NCBI GenBank assembly: GCA_964346815.1
Contig: CAYFWF010000060.1
Location: 129,924 to 193,923, forward strand
DNA: 64,000 nucleotides
Direction: 5' to 3'
Origin: CAYFWF01 sp964346815
Lineage (GTDB): Bacteria; Acidobacteriota; Aminicenantia; Aminicenantales; Aminicenantaceae
Shown here: one piece after another, positions 27,838-35,935 of the stretch
Position numbering within the stretch: position 1 is the stretch's first letter
Layout: each line of letters starts with the position of its first letter
Program-made: the position numbers and the translations under genes
The notes under the pieces: model-generated
Seen by the model: the letters and a program-made list of their open reading frames with translations, nothing else
What the model was told of the DNA's origin: nothing
The model's database searches: none

Positions 27838-30800
27838 TTGACCGTGAAAAAGAAACTGAAAAAAGCTCTCATCATCCTCGGCAGTATCATTCTTATTCTC
27901 ATCTTGGTACTGATTACTGCGGTCCTTCTTTTTTTCTATCAGAAACCACTTATCAAAGGACTCCTGGAAAAACAGCTCATAAAAAGGACAGGAATCCAAG
28001 TGACGATCGGGGCGTTGGATTATGAATTGTTTCCCTTAAGGATCGAAGCAGACTCGATAAAATTTATAATAAATACCGGGGAATCGCAAGTCGATGTTTC
28101 AATGGAAAAGCTCATATTAAGAGGAGACATCCACCGGATCTTAAAAAAACAGACTCCTTATTTCGATTCTGCCGAAGGTTTCAGTGCCCGGATTCGCGCC
28201 GCTGTCCAAAAAGCGAGAAAAAAAGTTGCGATCGAGGACTTGATGAAAGATTTTACTTCCAGCTTGACTTACGTCCGCCGGATAAGTCTAAAAAATTCTT
28301 TCCTCCACATCGCGTTTGCCAATCGAAAAATAATCCTTCAAAATATGGACTTTGCTCTCGCTCCTTCTACAGGAAATGAATCCTTAGACTATGAACTCAT
28401 TAGCAGCAATACAGAATTCTTCATCCCAACTTCCAAAATTGGATTTCGAACCATGGTCCGAGGAACTGGAACTTTATCTCTCGGAGAATCACCCCGTGTA
28501 AAAGGACGATTTTTCTTTAAAGACAATCTTCTTGCATACCCTGGAAAGGAGGCCTCATTCGAGGAGGTCGATCTGTTTTTCAGCGGTGAATTTCGAGGTG
28601 AAGAAAATTCTCTCGTCTTTCCCGATTTAGATATCGACGTTCCTTCTTCTGTGCACCTTGCCTGTCCTCTAACTGTCACCCTCCAAGATGATACAGCATT
28701 CTATTATTATCCAAGAATCCAAATCGATGACTTGAAATATGTTTTTTCTTTTATCAAGGAATATATCCCTTCCCCTTTCGACGGCGTCGAAATGCAGGGC
28801 AGTGCTTCATTTGAGGGAGAGGGCTGCATCCTTCCAAAACAGGCAGAGGAAAGGGTGAGCATCAGCGGCACAGTTCACATACATCCGACCCGTGTCAGGT
28901 ACAAAACGTCTCGATTTTCTCTCGGCAGCACCCTATCAGGAAGCGTTAAAGTCAAGAATTTTCCAAAAAACAGAGACTTGACTGGCAAATTGACAAGTTA
29001 TGATGGTTCGTATTCAAATGGTCATCTCCAGCTGAGTGGATTCAGTCTCAAACTGCCGATAGACTTTTCTAGCAAAACTCACACATTCGACCTTTCCCCC
29101 TTGAATGCCCGATTCAAGGCTCTAACCTTTTGCTTCAAGGACAGCCCGATCGAGATTAATGAAGGCGTTTTTCAGGGAAGCGGTTTGCTCGATCTTCAAA
29201 AAAATCGCTTTACTCTCATGCGGGCAAGAATACAATTCCCGTCGTTCCCCACTTTTCATATCTCCGCCCGTGCAGACCTCGATGCTCAGGGTTCGAAATC
29301 TCTATCTCTGCAAGCTTCAGACATAAGTCTGCCAACTCTTCTGGCATTCCTATCTCCTCTAATCCCGAGAAAAGTCGAGGATTGGGAACCTGAGGGGAGG
29401 TTGAACTTTCAAATCGAAGCCCGAAACTCATTTCCAAAAAAAGATGAAGTCTGGGATGTCGAGGCTAGACTGGAGACCTTTGGAATTCGATTCCATGATC
29501 CCTCTTTCTCAATAGCCGGAGAGTCTCTCCGACCGAAACTGACCTTCAAAGGGGTGCTCAGTCACCCTCTGACAAACATCCCGTTTTCTGCAGCATTCGA
29601 ACTTACTCATGGAGATTCTCTTTGGAGAGATTATTATATCGACTGGAACAAAATGCCTCTCCGAGGCAAGATCAGCGGACGGCTTCAAATTCCCGAGAGG
29701 AAGCTGATGGAACTTTCCGCCGAGGCATCCATTCCTAGTTTTGGCAAGTTGACTGCAAAAGGCTGTCTTGAGACTGAAGAATCACATGGGATGGATTTTT
29801 CCATCACTGCGTCAGAGTTGCAGCTCGCTTCCCTGTACTCCTTTTATCGACATAGAGACACCAACGAACAGGCTCCCGTGGATATCACAGGCGAAGCAAG
29901 GGGTTCGATCGACGTCAAAACCAGCGAAAATGATTTCTCAGTCAGCGGTTCGCTTAAGATAAGCAACGCATCGATTACCACAAAAGACAGAAATTTTTCC
30001 ATAAAACAGATAGAGGCCGCTCTCCCTTTGAACTTCAGAAGAGACAGAAATCTTAAAGAGACCGGTGCTGTCCTTCCTGAAATTGGATTCCTATCGCTCG
30101 AAGACATCCATACGCCCTTTCTAGATGTTTTCTCTTTGAGACTCGATGTCTCATCTCATCAAAACAGATACACCATTGAACCATTTGAAATGGAGATATT
30201 TGGAAAAAAAGCATCTATCGGAAAGACTTCCATCGATCTGAGCCCTGAGGAGGTAAGCATTGAGAGTCGGACCTCTTTGTTTTGGAAGGATGTGGAACTT
30301 ACGGAACTTCCCTTTGAATCAAATCAGTTCCAACTGAAGGGAAGATTCTCTGTCAATCTTCCTGAGATCAGTATTCTGGCCAACCGCATTACAACGGCCG
30401 GACAGAGTGAAATGGAAGTTTTTGGTGGGGAGATTTCTATCTTGAACCTGCAGATAGAAAAGCCTTTCTCCAAAAATCGAGCCTTTTCCTTTGATGCACG
30501 ATTCAGGGATATAAACCTTGAGAAGGTAACCGATTTGATTCCTTTCGGACGGGTGACAGGAATCATAGATGGAGAAATCGATGATTTGATTTTCGCACAC
30601 GGACAGCCTGAGCATTTTAATCTCGCTTTAGAATCAAAGAAGAGAAAAGGAGTTCCTCAAAAAATCAGTCTTACGGCCGCAAACGACCTCGCCGTTCTGG
30701 GTACGGGAGAGAAAACATCCTTTTCTCCGAACTCGGGCTGGACGCGGATCATAAACAGTTTCAATTATAAAAAAATCGGTATATCCTGTGCACTCAAGAA

Positions 30801-30972
30801 CGATATCTTCACGCTGAGAGGCACCATCCATGAAGGAGGATTCGAGTACCTGGTTAAAGGGTCGTGGCTCTTTGGCATCAATGTGGTGAATAAGCACCCA
30901 CAAAATAAGATCCGGTTCAAGGACCTGATGAACAGGCTGAAAAGAATTGGCCAATCGAGACAACCTCAGTGA
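27838..30972 (+). CDS. AsmA/TamB-like intermembrane protein, probable YdbH counterpart
   Basis: A 1044-residue protein with one N-terminal membrane helix (about residues 9-33) and a long repetitive beta-rich periplasmic body, as in AsmA-like proteins that form hydrophobic grooves carrying phospholipid between membranes. The opening segment GIQVTIGALDYELFPLRIEA is AsmA-like. Near the C-terminus DLIPFGRVTGIIDGEIDDLIF followed by ISLTAANDLAVLG resembles the closing part of YdbH/TamB proteins. The next plus-strand gene is YdbL-like, as in the enterobacterial ydbH-ynbE-ydbL operon, which supports a YdbH role. The start is unclear: TTG at 27838 or GTG at 27844, neither with a ribosome site, and an in-frame TAA lies just upstream. 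Confidence 0.75.
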   Translation: MTVKKKLKKALIILGSIILILILVLITAVLLFFYQKPLIKGLLEKQLIKRTGIQVTIGALDYELFPLRIEADSIKFIINTGESQVDVSMEKLILRGDIHRILKKQTPYFDSAEGFSARIRAAVQKARKKVAIEDLMKDFTSSLTYVRRISLKNSFLHIAFANRKIILQNMDFALAPSTGNESLDYELISSNTEFFIPTSKIGFRTMVRGTGTLSLGESPRVKGRFFFKDNLLAYPGKEASFEEVDLFFSGEFRGEENSLVFPDLDIDVPSSVHLACPLTVTLQDDTAFYYYPRIQIDDLKYVFSFIKEYIPSPFDGVEMQGSASFEGEGCILPKQAEERVSISGTVHIHPTRVRYKTSRFSLGSTLSGSVKVKNFPKNRDLTGKLTSYDGSYSNGHLQLSGFSLKLPIDFSSKTHTFDLSPLNARFKALTFCFKDSPIEINEGVFQGSGLLDLQKNRFTLMRARIQFPSFPTFHISARADLDAQGSKSLSLQASDISLPTLLAFLSPLIPRKVEDWEPEGRLNFQIEARNSFPKKDEVWDVEARLETFGIRFHDPSFSIAGESLRPKLTFKGVLSHPLTNIPFSAAFELTHGDSLWRDYYIDWNKMPLRGKISGRLQIPERKLMELSAEASIPSFGKLTAKGCLETEESHGMDFSITASELQLASLYSFYRHRDTNEQAPVDITGEARGSIDVKTSENDFSVSGSLKISNASITTKDRNFSIKQIEAALPLNFRRDRNLKETGAVLPEIGFLSLEDIHTPFLDVFSLRLDVSSHQNRYTIEPFEMEIFGKKASIGKTSIDLSPEEVSIESRTSLFWKDVELTELPFESNQFQLKGRFSVNLPEISILANRITTAGQSEMEVFGGEISILNLQIEKPFSKNRAFSFDARFRDINLEKVTDLIPFGRVTGIIDGEIDDLIFAHGQPEHFNLALESKKRKGVPQKISLTAANDLAVLGTGEKTSFSPNSGWTRIINSFNYKKIGISCALKNDIFTLRGTIHEGGFEYLVKGSWLFGINVVNKHPQNKIRFKDLMNRLKRIGQSRQPQ

Positions 30973-30994
30973 CAGCGGATAAAATTTGAGGTTT

Positions 30995-31022
30995 CCCCAA
31001 AGTGGCGCCCTGTCACTTGGGG
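30995..31022 (+). repeat. GC-rich palindrome between AsmA-like and YdbL-like genes
   Basis: CCCCAAaGTG and CACTTGGGG form a nine-pair stem with one bulged A and a nine-base loop. No T run follows, so it is not a standard terminator. It abuts the promoter of the next gene and could be an operator, an attenuating hairpin or a single REP-like element. Confidence 0.6.
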
Positions 31023-31037
31023 ACAAAGCCAAAATTT

Positions 31038-31046
31038 TGTTATAAT
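31038..31046 (+). promoter_or_regulatory. Extended -10 promoter for the YnbE/YdbL-like gene
   Basis: TGT followed by a perfect TATAAT (31041-31046). The -35 match (TTGGGG, 31017-31022, 18-base spacer) is weak and overlaps the palindrome arm, as expected for an extended -10 promoter. Predicted start about 31053, 28 bases before the ATG. Confidence 0.6.
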
Positions 31047-31080
31047 AATGGCCGAAAGGAGTTTCGAGAAGGGGAAAGCT

Positions 31081-31656
31081 ATGAGAAAGCCAATCATTCA
31101 CTTCATGATGTTCTTCTATTTTTTTCTGTTCTTTACATCTTGTTTGACCATCAATATCTATTTCCCGGAGGCCGCTGTCCAAAAGACAGCCGAGGAAATA
31201 GTCGATGACGTCAGAAAATCAAAGGAGGAAGGCGAAAAAGAACAAAAAAAGGATGTTTCACAATCCGTCTTTTCCTTGGTACCAGCGGCTTATGCCCAAC
31301 AGGAAGAAACTGTCTCCACTCCTAGAATAAGAGCCTTGAAGCAATCGCTCAGGGATAAAGAATCTCTTCTTCTTCCCTTTTTTCAGAAAGGGAATATTGG
31401 AGAAGCCAATGACGGTTTTATTCAGATCCGCAACGAAAACAGCCTCTCTTTAAAGGAAAAGGCAGAGTTGCGCCGTGTGGTCAAGGATGTGAACGGCGAT
31501 CGTGAAGACCTTTATCGAGAAGTTGCCAAAGCCTTAAATATTGACCAAAACCAAATCCCGAGGATACAGAAAATATTTGCTAAGCGGTGGATCGAAAACA
31601 GCCGCACCGGTTGGTGGATTCAAAAAGAAGACGGGCAATGGGAAAGAAAAAAATAA
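31081..31656 (+). CDS. Lipoprotein fusing a YnbE-like head to a YdbL (DUF1318) domain
   Basis: A 191-residue protein. A hydrophobic signal ends at FFTSC (Cys21, likely lipidated). It is followed at once by LTINIYFPEAAVQKTAEEIV, the pattern of YnbE-type lipoproteins. After a charged and Gln/Pro-rich linker (residues about 48-80) the C-terminal 105 residues match YdbL/DUF1318: GNIGEANDGFIQIRN, then LRRVVKDVNGDREDLYREVA, and a closing GWWIQKEDGQWERKK. In E. coli YdbH, YnbE and YdbL are separate proteins of one operon, with YdbL working as a chaperone-like partner in the YdbH-YnbE phospholipid bridge. Here the last two appear to be one chain beside an AsmA-like gene. The ATG has GGGGAAA just upstream. 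Confidence 0.82.
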   Translation: MRKPIIHFMMFFYFFLFFTSCLTINIYFPEAAVQKTAEEIVDDVRKSKEEGEKEQKKDVSQSVFSLVPAAYAQQEETVSTPRIRALKQSLRDKESLLLPFFQKGNIGEANDGFIQIRNENSLSLKEKAELRRVVKDVNGDREDLYREVAKALNIDQNQIPRIQKIFAKRWIENSRTGWWIQKEDGQWERKK

Positions 31657-31683
31657 CTGTCCTTCACCACTTTTTTCACAGCA

Positions 31684-31899
31684 TTATGGATAGTTCCGTC
31701 CCTTCTTTGTTTTGTGTGTCATCTTGGCCACAAGAAAGCCAAGGCTGAATCCCACGACCAAAAGACCGACTATAAAGATGATTCTTGACATCATGATTTT
31801 CCAGAAAAAAAGCTGCAGAGTGACCATCTGCGAGTTTTGAATGACGATCACGACGGCCAACACCATCAAAACCAAAATAATGATCGTTTTGGGTTTCAT
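31684..31899 (-). CDS. LapA-like (DUF1049) small membrane protein
   Basis: A 71-residue protein with two membrane helices: IIILVLMVLAVVIVIQNSQ with the family's QN(S/T) motif and VTLQLFFW, then IIFIVGLLVVGFSLGFLVA, and a basic tail. This is the LapA/DUF1049 pattern; in enterobacteria LapA helps control lipopolysaccharide synthesis. I chose the ATG at 31899, preceded by AAAGGAG; the longer frame from 32004 reads back into corA out of frame. It follows corA by 14 bases. Confidence 0.85.
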   Translation of the reverse strand: MKPKTIIILVLMVLAVVIVIQNSQMVTLQLFFWKIMMSRIIFIVGLLVVGFSLGFLVAKMTHKTKKGRNYP

Positions 31900-31913
31900 G
31901 ATTTTTTTCTCCT

Positions 31914-32987
31914 TTACAGCCACTTCTTCTTTCTGAAGAAGATCACCATGAGAACTGCAATGATCAAAATAACTCCCCAGACCGCAAAGTATGCCCAGCG
32001 CCACCCGAGCTCGGGCATAAACTCAAAGTTCATTCCATAGATACCTGCAATGAAAGTCAGCGGTATGAATATCGTTGCGACAATGGTGAGGATTTTCATC
32101 ACCTCATTCATCCGGTTGCTGACACTCGAGAGATAAGTGTCGTGCATTCCGGATAGCATGTCCCGATATGTCTCCAGAGTATCGATTACCTGGATGGTAT
32201 GGTCATAAACATCTCGGAGGTAAATACGAGTCGACTTATCGATAAGTGATGATTCCCCTTTTTCTAATCCATTTATCAGCTCTCTCAGCGGCCAAACCGA
32301 GCGTCTTAAAAAAATCATCTCTCTTTTCAGCTTGTGAATTTCCTGCAGCGTATCCGGTTTTGGATCTGTCACTACCTTTTCTTCCAGTGCCTCTATCTTT
32401 TCTCCGTCCTTCTCAAGGATGATGAAATAATGGTCCACCACTGCGTCCAGTAGAGCATACGCCAGATAATCAGATCCCATTTTTCGTATCCGGCCTTTTC
32501 CGCTTCTAATCCTCTCTCTTAACGAATTGAAAATATCCCCTTCTCTCTCTTGGAATGAAATGACATAATTCTCTCCAAGGATCAAGCTGACCTGCTCAAC
32601 TTGTGTTTCGTTTTTCTCCTCGTCGTAGGAGAGCATTTTGATTACGATGAATATCTGGTGTCCGATTTCTTCCATTTTCGGACGCTGCTGGGTGTTCACA
32701 ATATCCTCTAAAACAAGAGGATGTATATCAAAGTTCTCTCCCAACCTTTCGATAACTTCCACATCATGCAGGCCATCGATATTGATCCATGTCACGGTAG
32801 AAGTTTCTTTAAAAGGGAAACATTCTTCGACTTCCCTGACATCTTTCTGCTGAAATCGAATATCGTCATAGTCAAGGAGGGTGATTTTGGTCTCTACTGC
32901 CTTTTTTTCCCCTATAAAAATAGGCGTTCCAGGCGGAAGGCCGGTCTTTTTCTCCCTTTTCCATACCAGTTTTTTCAAAGATACCAT
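31914..32987 (-). CDS. corA: CorA family magnesium/cobalt transporter
   Basis: A 357-residue inner-membrane divalent cation channel. A large cytoplasmic N-terminal domain (ITLLDYDD onward, with LVLEDIVNTQQRPKMEEIGH typical of CorA) leads to the stalk helix, then TM1 carrying IYGMNFEFMPE (GMN selectivity filter), TM2, and a basic end (FFRKKKWL). Strong ribosome site TAGGAGGAATAA. Lies in a minus-strand group with LapA, DUF389 and TrkA_C proteins, suggesting ion and envelope homeostasis. Confidence 0.95.
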   Translation of the reverse strand: MVSLKKLVWKREKKTGLPPGTPIFIGEKKAVETKITLLDYDDIRFQQKDVREVEECFPFKETSTVTWINIDGLHDVEVIERLGENFDIHPLVLEDIVNTQQRPKMEEIGHQIFIVIKMLSYDEEKNETQVEQVSLILGENYVISFQEREGDIFNSLRERIRSGKGRIRKMGSDYLAYALLDAVVDHYFIILEKDGEKIEALEEKVVTDPKPDTLQEIHKLKREMIFLRRSVWPLRELINGLEKGESSLIDKSTRIYLRDVYDHTIQVIDTLETYRDMLSGMHDTYLSSVSNRMNEVMKILTIVATIFIPLTFIAGIYGMNFEFMPELGWRWAYFAVWGVILIIAVLMVIFFRKKKWL

Positions 32988-33071
32988 TTATTCCTCCTAA
33001 AAATACCTATCAAAAACCGGCGAAAATTTCAATTTCATTCTGAATACGAATCCTATCGATTCTTTTGAGTG

Positions 33072-34091
33072 TCAGCTCTGTTGGGCTAAGTAAATCAAAA
33101 GAATAAGCAGAGCAAGAAGACCGCTCCACAGGACGATGGCGGTCTGCGTCGCTTTTTTCGCCCGATTGGTATCCCACCAGGAAAGCGGACGGACACCTTG
33201 AACGAGGAAAGTCACCACGCCGGCTAAATTGACACAGATCAAATTCACTAGGAACAACAGCAAGGAACCAAGAGCCAAATCCCAATGACCGGATCCCACC
33301 AGCATGCCCAGAGTGACAAGGGGAGGAAGAAGCGCAACAGCCACCATCACTCCGATGAGAGCGCTCAACAAACCGGAAGTCAGGGAGAGCGTTGCAGCGC
33401 TTCCTGCTGCCAATGCGAGCGCGATATCGCCGAAATTAACGACTGTCCTGGTTGTCAACTCAGGAATCCGGGTGTCGACTTCAAAAACCATGCCTATTAA
33501 AGTCGAAAAAATGAATACGACCGAAGTCCCGACAGCAATCGTCTTGAGCGCTCTCTGTGATAAAGCTCCATCTCCGAGGGTTGTCCCGAGAGAAAGCGCC
33601 ACATTGGGGCCTAATGCAGGCGCGATGACCATCGCTCCGATGATGAATACGACGTTATTGCGCAATATCCCCACAGAGGCAACTACAGAAGCGAGTATGA
33701 GCAGAACAACGAAAATCCAGGAGAGTTTGGTCATCTGATTGATATCGGAATACAGTTCTTCTCGGGATATTCTTTTTCTTTTTATTTCCGGGTCTTTTCC
33801 AGCTTCTTTTTCCTTCGAATCTGGCGTCTTTTTTTCTTGGCTCTCAGGCCTCGGAATCGAGGCTTCGGCTGCTAACAGAATCATCCGAAATCCTTCGATC
33901 TTGTTGAGCCTTTCCTCCAGTGAGTCCATCAACGGCTCTGTTCTCTCTGTCGGAACAAGAACTTTCAGGTGCATCTGTCCTTCTGTGATCACTTCTTTCC
34001 AGAAATCCAACGGATCATGTTCCTGAATCAATCCTTCCGCCACATCCAAGTACCGCTCTGGAAGGATGATTTCAATCAGCCGGAGAGGCAT
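33072..34091 (-). CDS. DUF389 (TIGR00341-type) membrane protein
   Basis: A 339-residue protein with an N-terminal ferredoxin-like cytoplasmic domain (RLIEIILPERYLDVAEGLIQ), a charged linker rich in Lys/Glu (residues about 95-125), then six membrane helices carrying the DUF389 block NNVVFIIGAMVIAPALGPNV and VALLPPLVTLGMLVG. Function unknown in the family; some members are linked to ion transport. TAGGAGGAACTG precedes the ATG. Confidence 0.88.
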   Translation of the reverse strand: MPLRLIEIILPERYLDVAEGLIQEHDPLDFWKEVITEGQMHLKVLVPTERTEPLMDSLEERLNKIEGFRMILLAAEASIPRPESQEKKTPDSKEKEAGKDPEIKRKRISREELYSDINQMTKLSWIFVVLLILASVVASVGILRNNVVFIIGAMVIAPALGPNVALSLGTTLGDGALSQRALKTIAVGTSVVFIFSTLIGMVFEVDTRIPELTTRTVVNFGDIALALAAGSAATLSLTSGLLSALIGVMVAVALLPPLVTLGMLVGSGHWDLALGSLLLFLVNLICVNLAGVVTFLVQGVRPLSWWDTNRAKKATQTAIVLWSGLLALLILLIYLAQQS

Positions 34092-34123
34092 CAGTTCCTC
34101 CTATTTCGCTATTGGATATCATA

Positions 34124-34813
34124 CTAGGAAGCCGCGCCTTCTTTCAATATATCTTTCAGGACATCCAGAGGACCATACACCACCAACCTATCGCCTGCCT
34201 TGATCACTTCATTCGCTTTGGGTACAGGCACCCAAGATTTTTCCCTCTCTATCCCTAAAACAATAGCCCCTTTTTCACGCAGATGGGACCTTGCCAAGGT
34301 TCTTCCCACTAGAACGGATTCCTTCCTGATAATCTTCTTTACCATACCGTAACCCTCTAAGAAATGAAGCAGGTCCTCCGTAGTAGCCTCTTCAAAGACC
34401 GGAGATTTGATGAGCCTGTTCTCGATGAACCTCTCCCACTTTCTGGTGAATTTTTTATAAGTCGCGATTTTGTAAATGAGGAAAATCCCCACGATGAGAA
34501 CGATAAGATTCACTGGAAGTTGATAACCCCTGCTCGTTGCTATCGAAGATGTCGCTGTAACGATTACGGTCACTATTCCCGCATTTCCAAAAATGATCAA
34601 CCACGTGACAATCTTTCTCCGCTGAGGATGATTCACCACAAACTCGGCTTCTTTGGTAGTGAATCCTGTCCCTGAAAACGCAGACAAGGCCTGAAATCTC
34701 GCCTTCTTTTTCTCCATGCCGGTCATCATTAAAGCAACGGACGCGCCTCTGACAACCAGGAAAGAAAACAGGATAGCCAGCAATGTTGGAAAGAGAAAAT
34801 ATATTCCTGACAT
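34124..34813 (-). CDS. Membrane protein with TrkA C-terminal (RCK_C) domain
   Basis: About 229 residues. It has an N-terminal membrane helix, a cytoplasmic loop with ALSAFSGTGFTTKEAEFVV (resembling a pore segment of K+ transporters), two further helices (residues about 75-115), and a C-terminal TrkA_C domain (VLVGRTLARSHLREKGAIVL, VIKAGDRLVVYGPL) that in other proteins binds nucleotides or cations. The ATG at 34813 follows GGAGGAGGCGAAA; the GTG at 34828 overlaps that site. Possibly a regulatory or minimal cation transporter. Substrate not assignable. Confidence 0.82.
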   Translation of the reverse strand: MSGIYFLFPTLLAILFSFLVVRGASVALMMTGMEKKKARFQALSAFSGTGFTTKEAEFVVNHPQRRKIVTWLIIFGNAGIVTVIVTATSSIATSRGYQLPVNLIVLIVGIFLIYKIATYKKFTRKWERFIENRLIKSPVFEEATTEDLLHFLEGYGMVKKIIRKESVLVGRTLARSHLREKGAIVLGIEREKSWVPVPKANEVIKAGDRLVVYGPLDVLKDILKEGAAS

Positions 34814-34973
34814 TTTCGCCTCCTCCACTTACAGAGTCTTCTCACTCCCATTCGGATAATCTAAGAATAACCGCATAAATGGCTTAGCTGTATTCTAACT
34901 CTATTTCATGAAAAACTGAAAGGTTTAACCTCTGACAAAAAAGACAGGAATGAAAATATTAGAATCTTTTATT

Positions 34974-35002
34974 TTGACAGGCTTGATATTTTCGATTATT
35001 AT
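34974..35002 (+). promoter_or_regulatory. Strong sigma-70 promoter for the glucosylglycerate operon
   Basis: TTGACA (34974-34979, perfect), a 17-base spacer, and TATTAT (34997-35002, five of six). This is the best promoter seen in the window. Expected start near 35009, about 40 bases before the TTG or 70 before the ATG of the first gene. Confidence 0.75.
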
Positions 35003-35047
35003 GAGAACAAACCCTCTATTTTCCAAGAATAACCAGAGGGAATTCCC

Positions 35048-35935
35048 TTGGAAACACACGGAACAAACGAGAACTCTTCAATGAAAGAGCGATTTGCCCT
35101 TCTGGTGTTTACCGACCTGGATGGAACACTTTTGGACCATGACTCCTATTCTTTCGAGCCCGCTCTCCCGGCTCTCACTGTCTTGAAAAAAAGAAATATC
35201 CCTTTGATCATCTGTACGAGCAAGACCAGAGCCGAGATAGAGAGAATTCGGATACAACTTCATAACAACCATCCCTTTGTTTCTGAAAACGGCGGAGCCA
35301 TATTCATTCCCAAAGACTATTTCTCACACCCATTCGAATATACTAGAGAAGACTCAGCATACCGCATCATCGAATACGGAATATCCTATTCCAGGATTAG
35401 GGAAGTGTTAAAAAAAATGGAAGCCCACTTTCCTGGAAAAATAAAAGGATTTGGTGACTTTCCAACAGAGGAAGTGGCCCATCTCTGTGATTTTCCTCGA
35501 GAACAAGCAAGACTCGCAAAAATGAGAGAGTATGACGAGCCTTTTCTGATAAAAGACATCCAAATCCTCGATAAAATCCAGCAGATCGCAAAAAATGCCG
35601 ATCTGCATATATCCAAGGGTGGACGCTTTTATCATCTGCTCGGGCAAAATGACAAGGGAAAAGCTGTCTTGAGGCTCAGGGAAATGTACGAGAAGACATT
35701 TAAACCCATCAAAACGATCGCATTGGGAGACAGTCCCAATGACCTGCAGATGCTGGAGGCTGTTGATTATCCCGTCCTGATCCAAAAGGCCGATGGGACT
35801 CATGATCCTTCGGTTAAACGCGAAAATCTCATCCAGGCCCCAGGGATCGGTCCATCAGGGTGGAACGCTGCCGTTTTAAAACTATTGGATCACCTATCAA
35901 ATACAATCAAACTTGCCTCTGAAGGAGGGACATGA
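35048..35935 (+). CDS. gpgP: Glucosyl-/mannosyl-3-phosphoglycerate phosphatase
   Basis: HAD-superfamily phosphatase (Cof/MpgP type), 295 residues from a TTG start or 284 from the ATG at 35081. It has FTDLDGTLLD (nucleophile Asp and acid Asp), ICTSKTRAEIERI (motif II), SENGGAIFIP (typical of MpgP), and GDSPNDLQML (motif IV). It removes phosphate from glucosyl- or mannosyl-3-phosphoglycerate to give the compatible solute glycosylglycerate. AGAGGG seven bases before the TTG favours that start. Its stop overlaps the start of the next gene (ATGA), so translation is probably coupled. The gene symbol rests on the partner synthase; mpgP would be the alternative. Confidence 0.85.
   Translation: METHGTNENSSMKERFALLVFTDLDGTLLDHDSYSFEPALPALTVLKKRNIPLIICTSKTRAEIERIRIQLHNNHPFVSENGGAIFIPKDYFSHPFEYTREDSAYRIIEYGISYSRIREVLKKMEAHFPGKIKGFGDFPTEEVAHLCDFPREQARLAKMREYDEPFLIKDIQILDKIQQIAKNADLHISKGGRFYHLLGQNDKGKAVLRLREMYEKTFKPIKTIALGDSPNDLQMLEAVDYPVLIQKADGTHDPSVKRENLIQAPGIGPSGWNAAVLKLLDHLSNTIKLASEGGT

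Noticed and set aside
30995..31022. Rho-independent terminator after the AsmA-like gene
   Set aside because: The stem is good but no T run follows; the next bases lead into a promoter.
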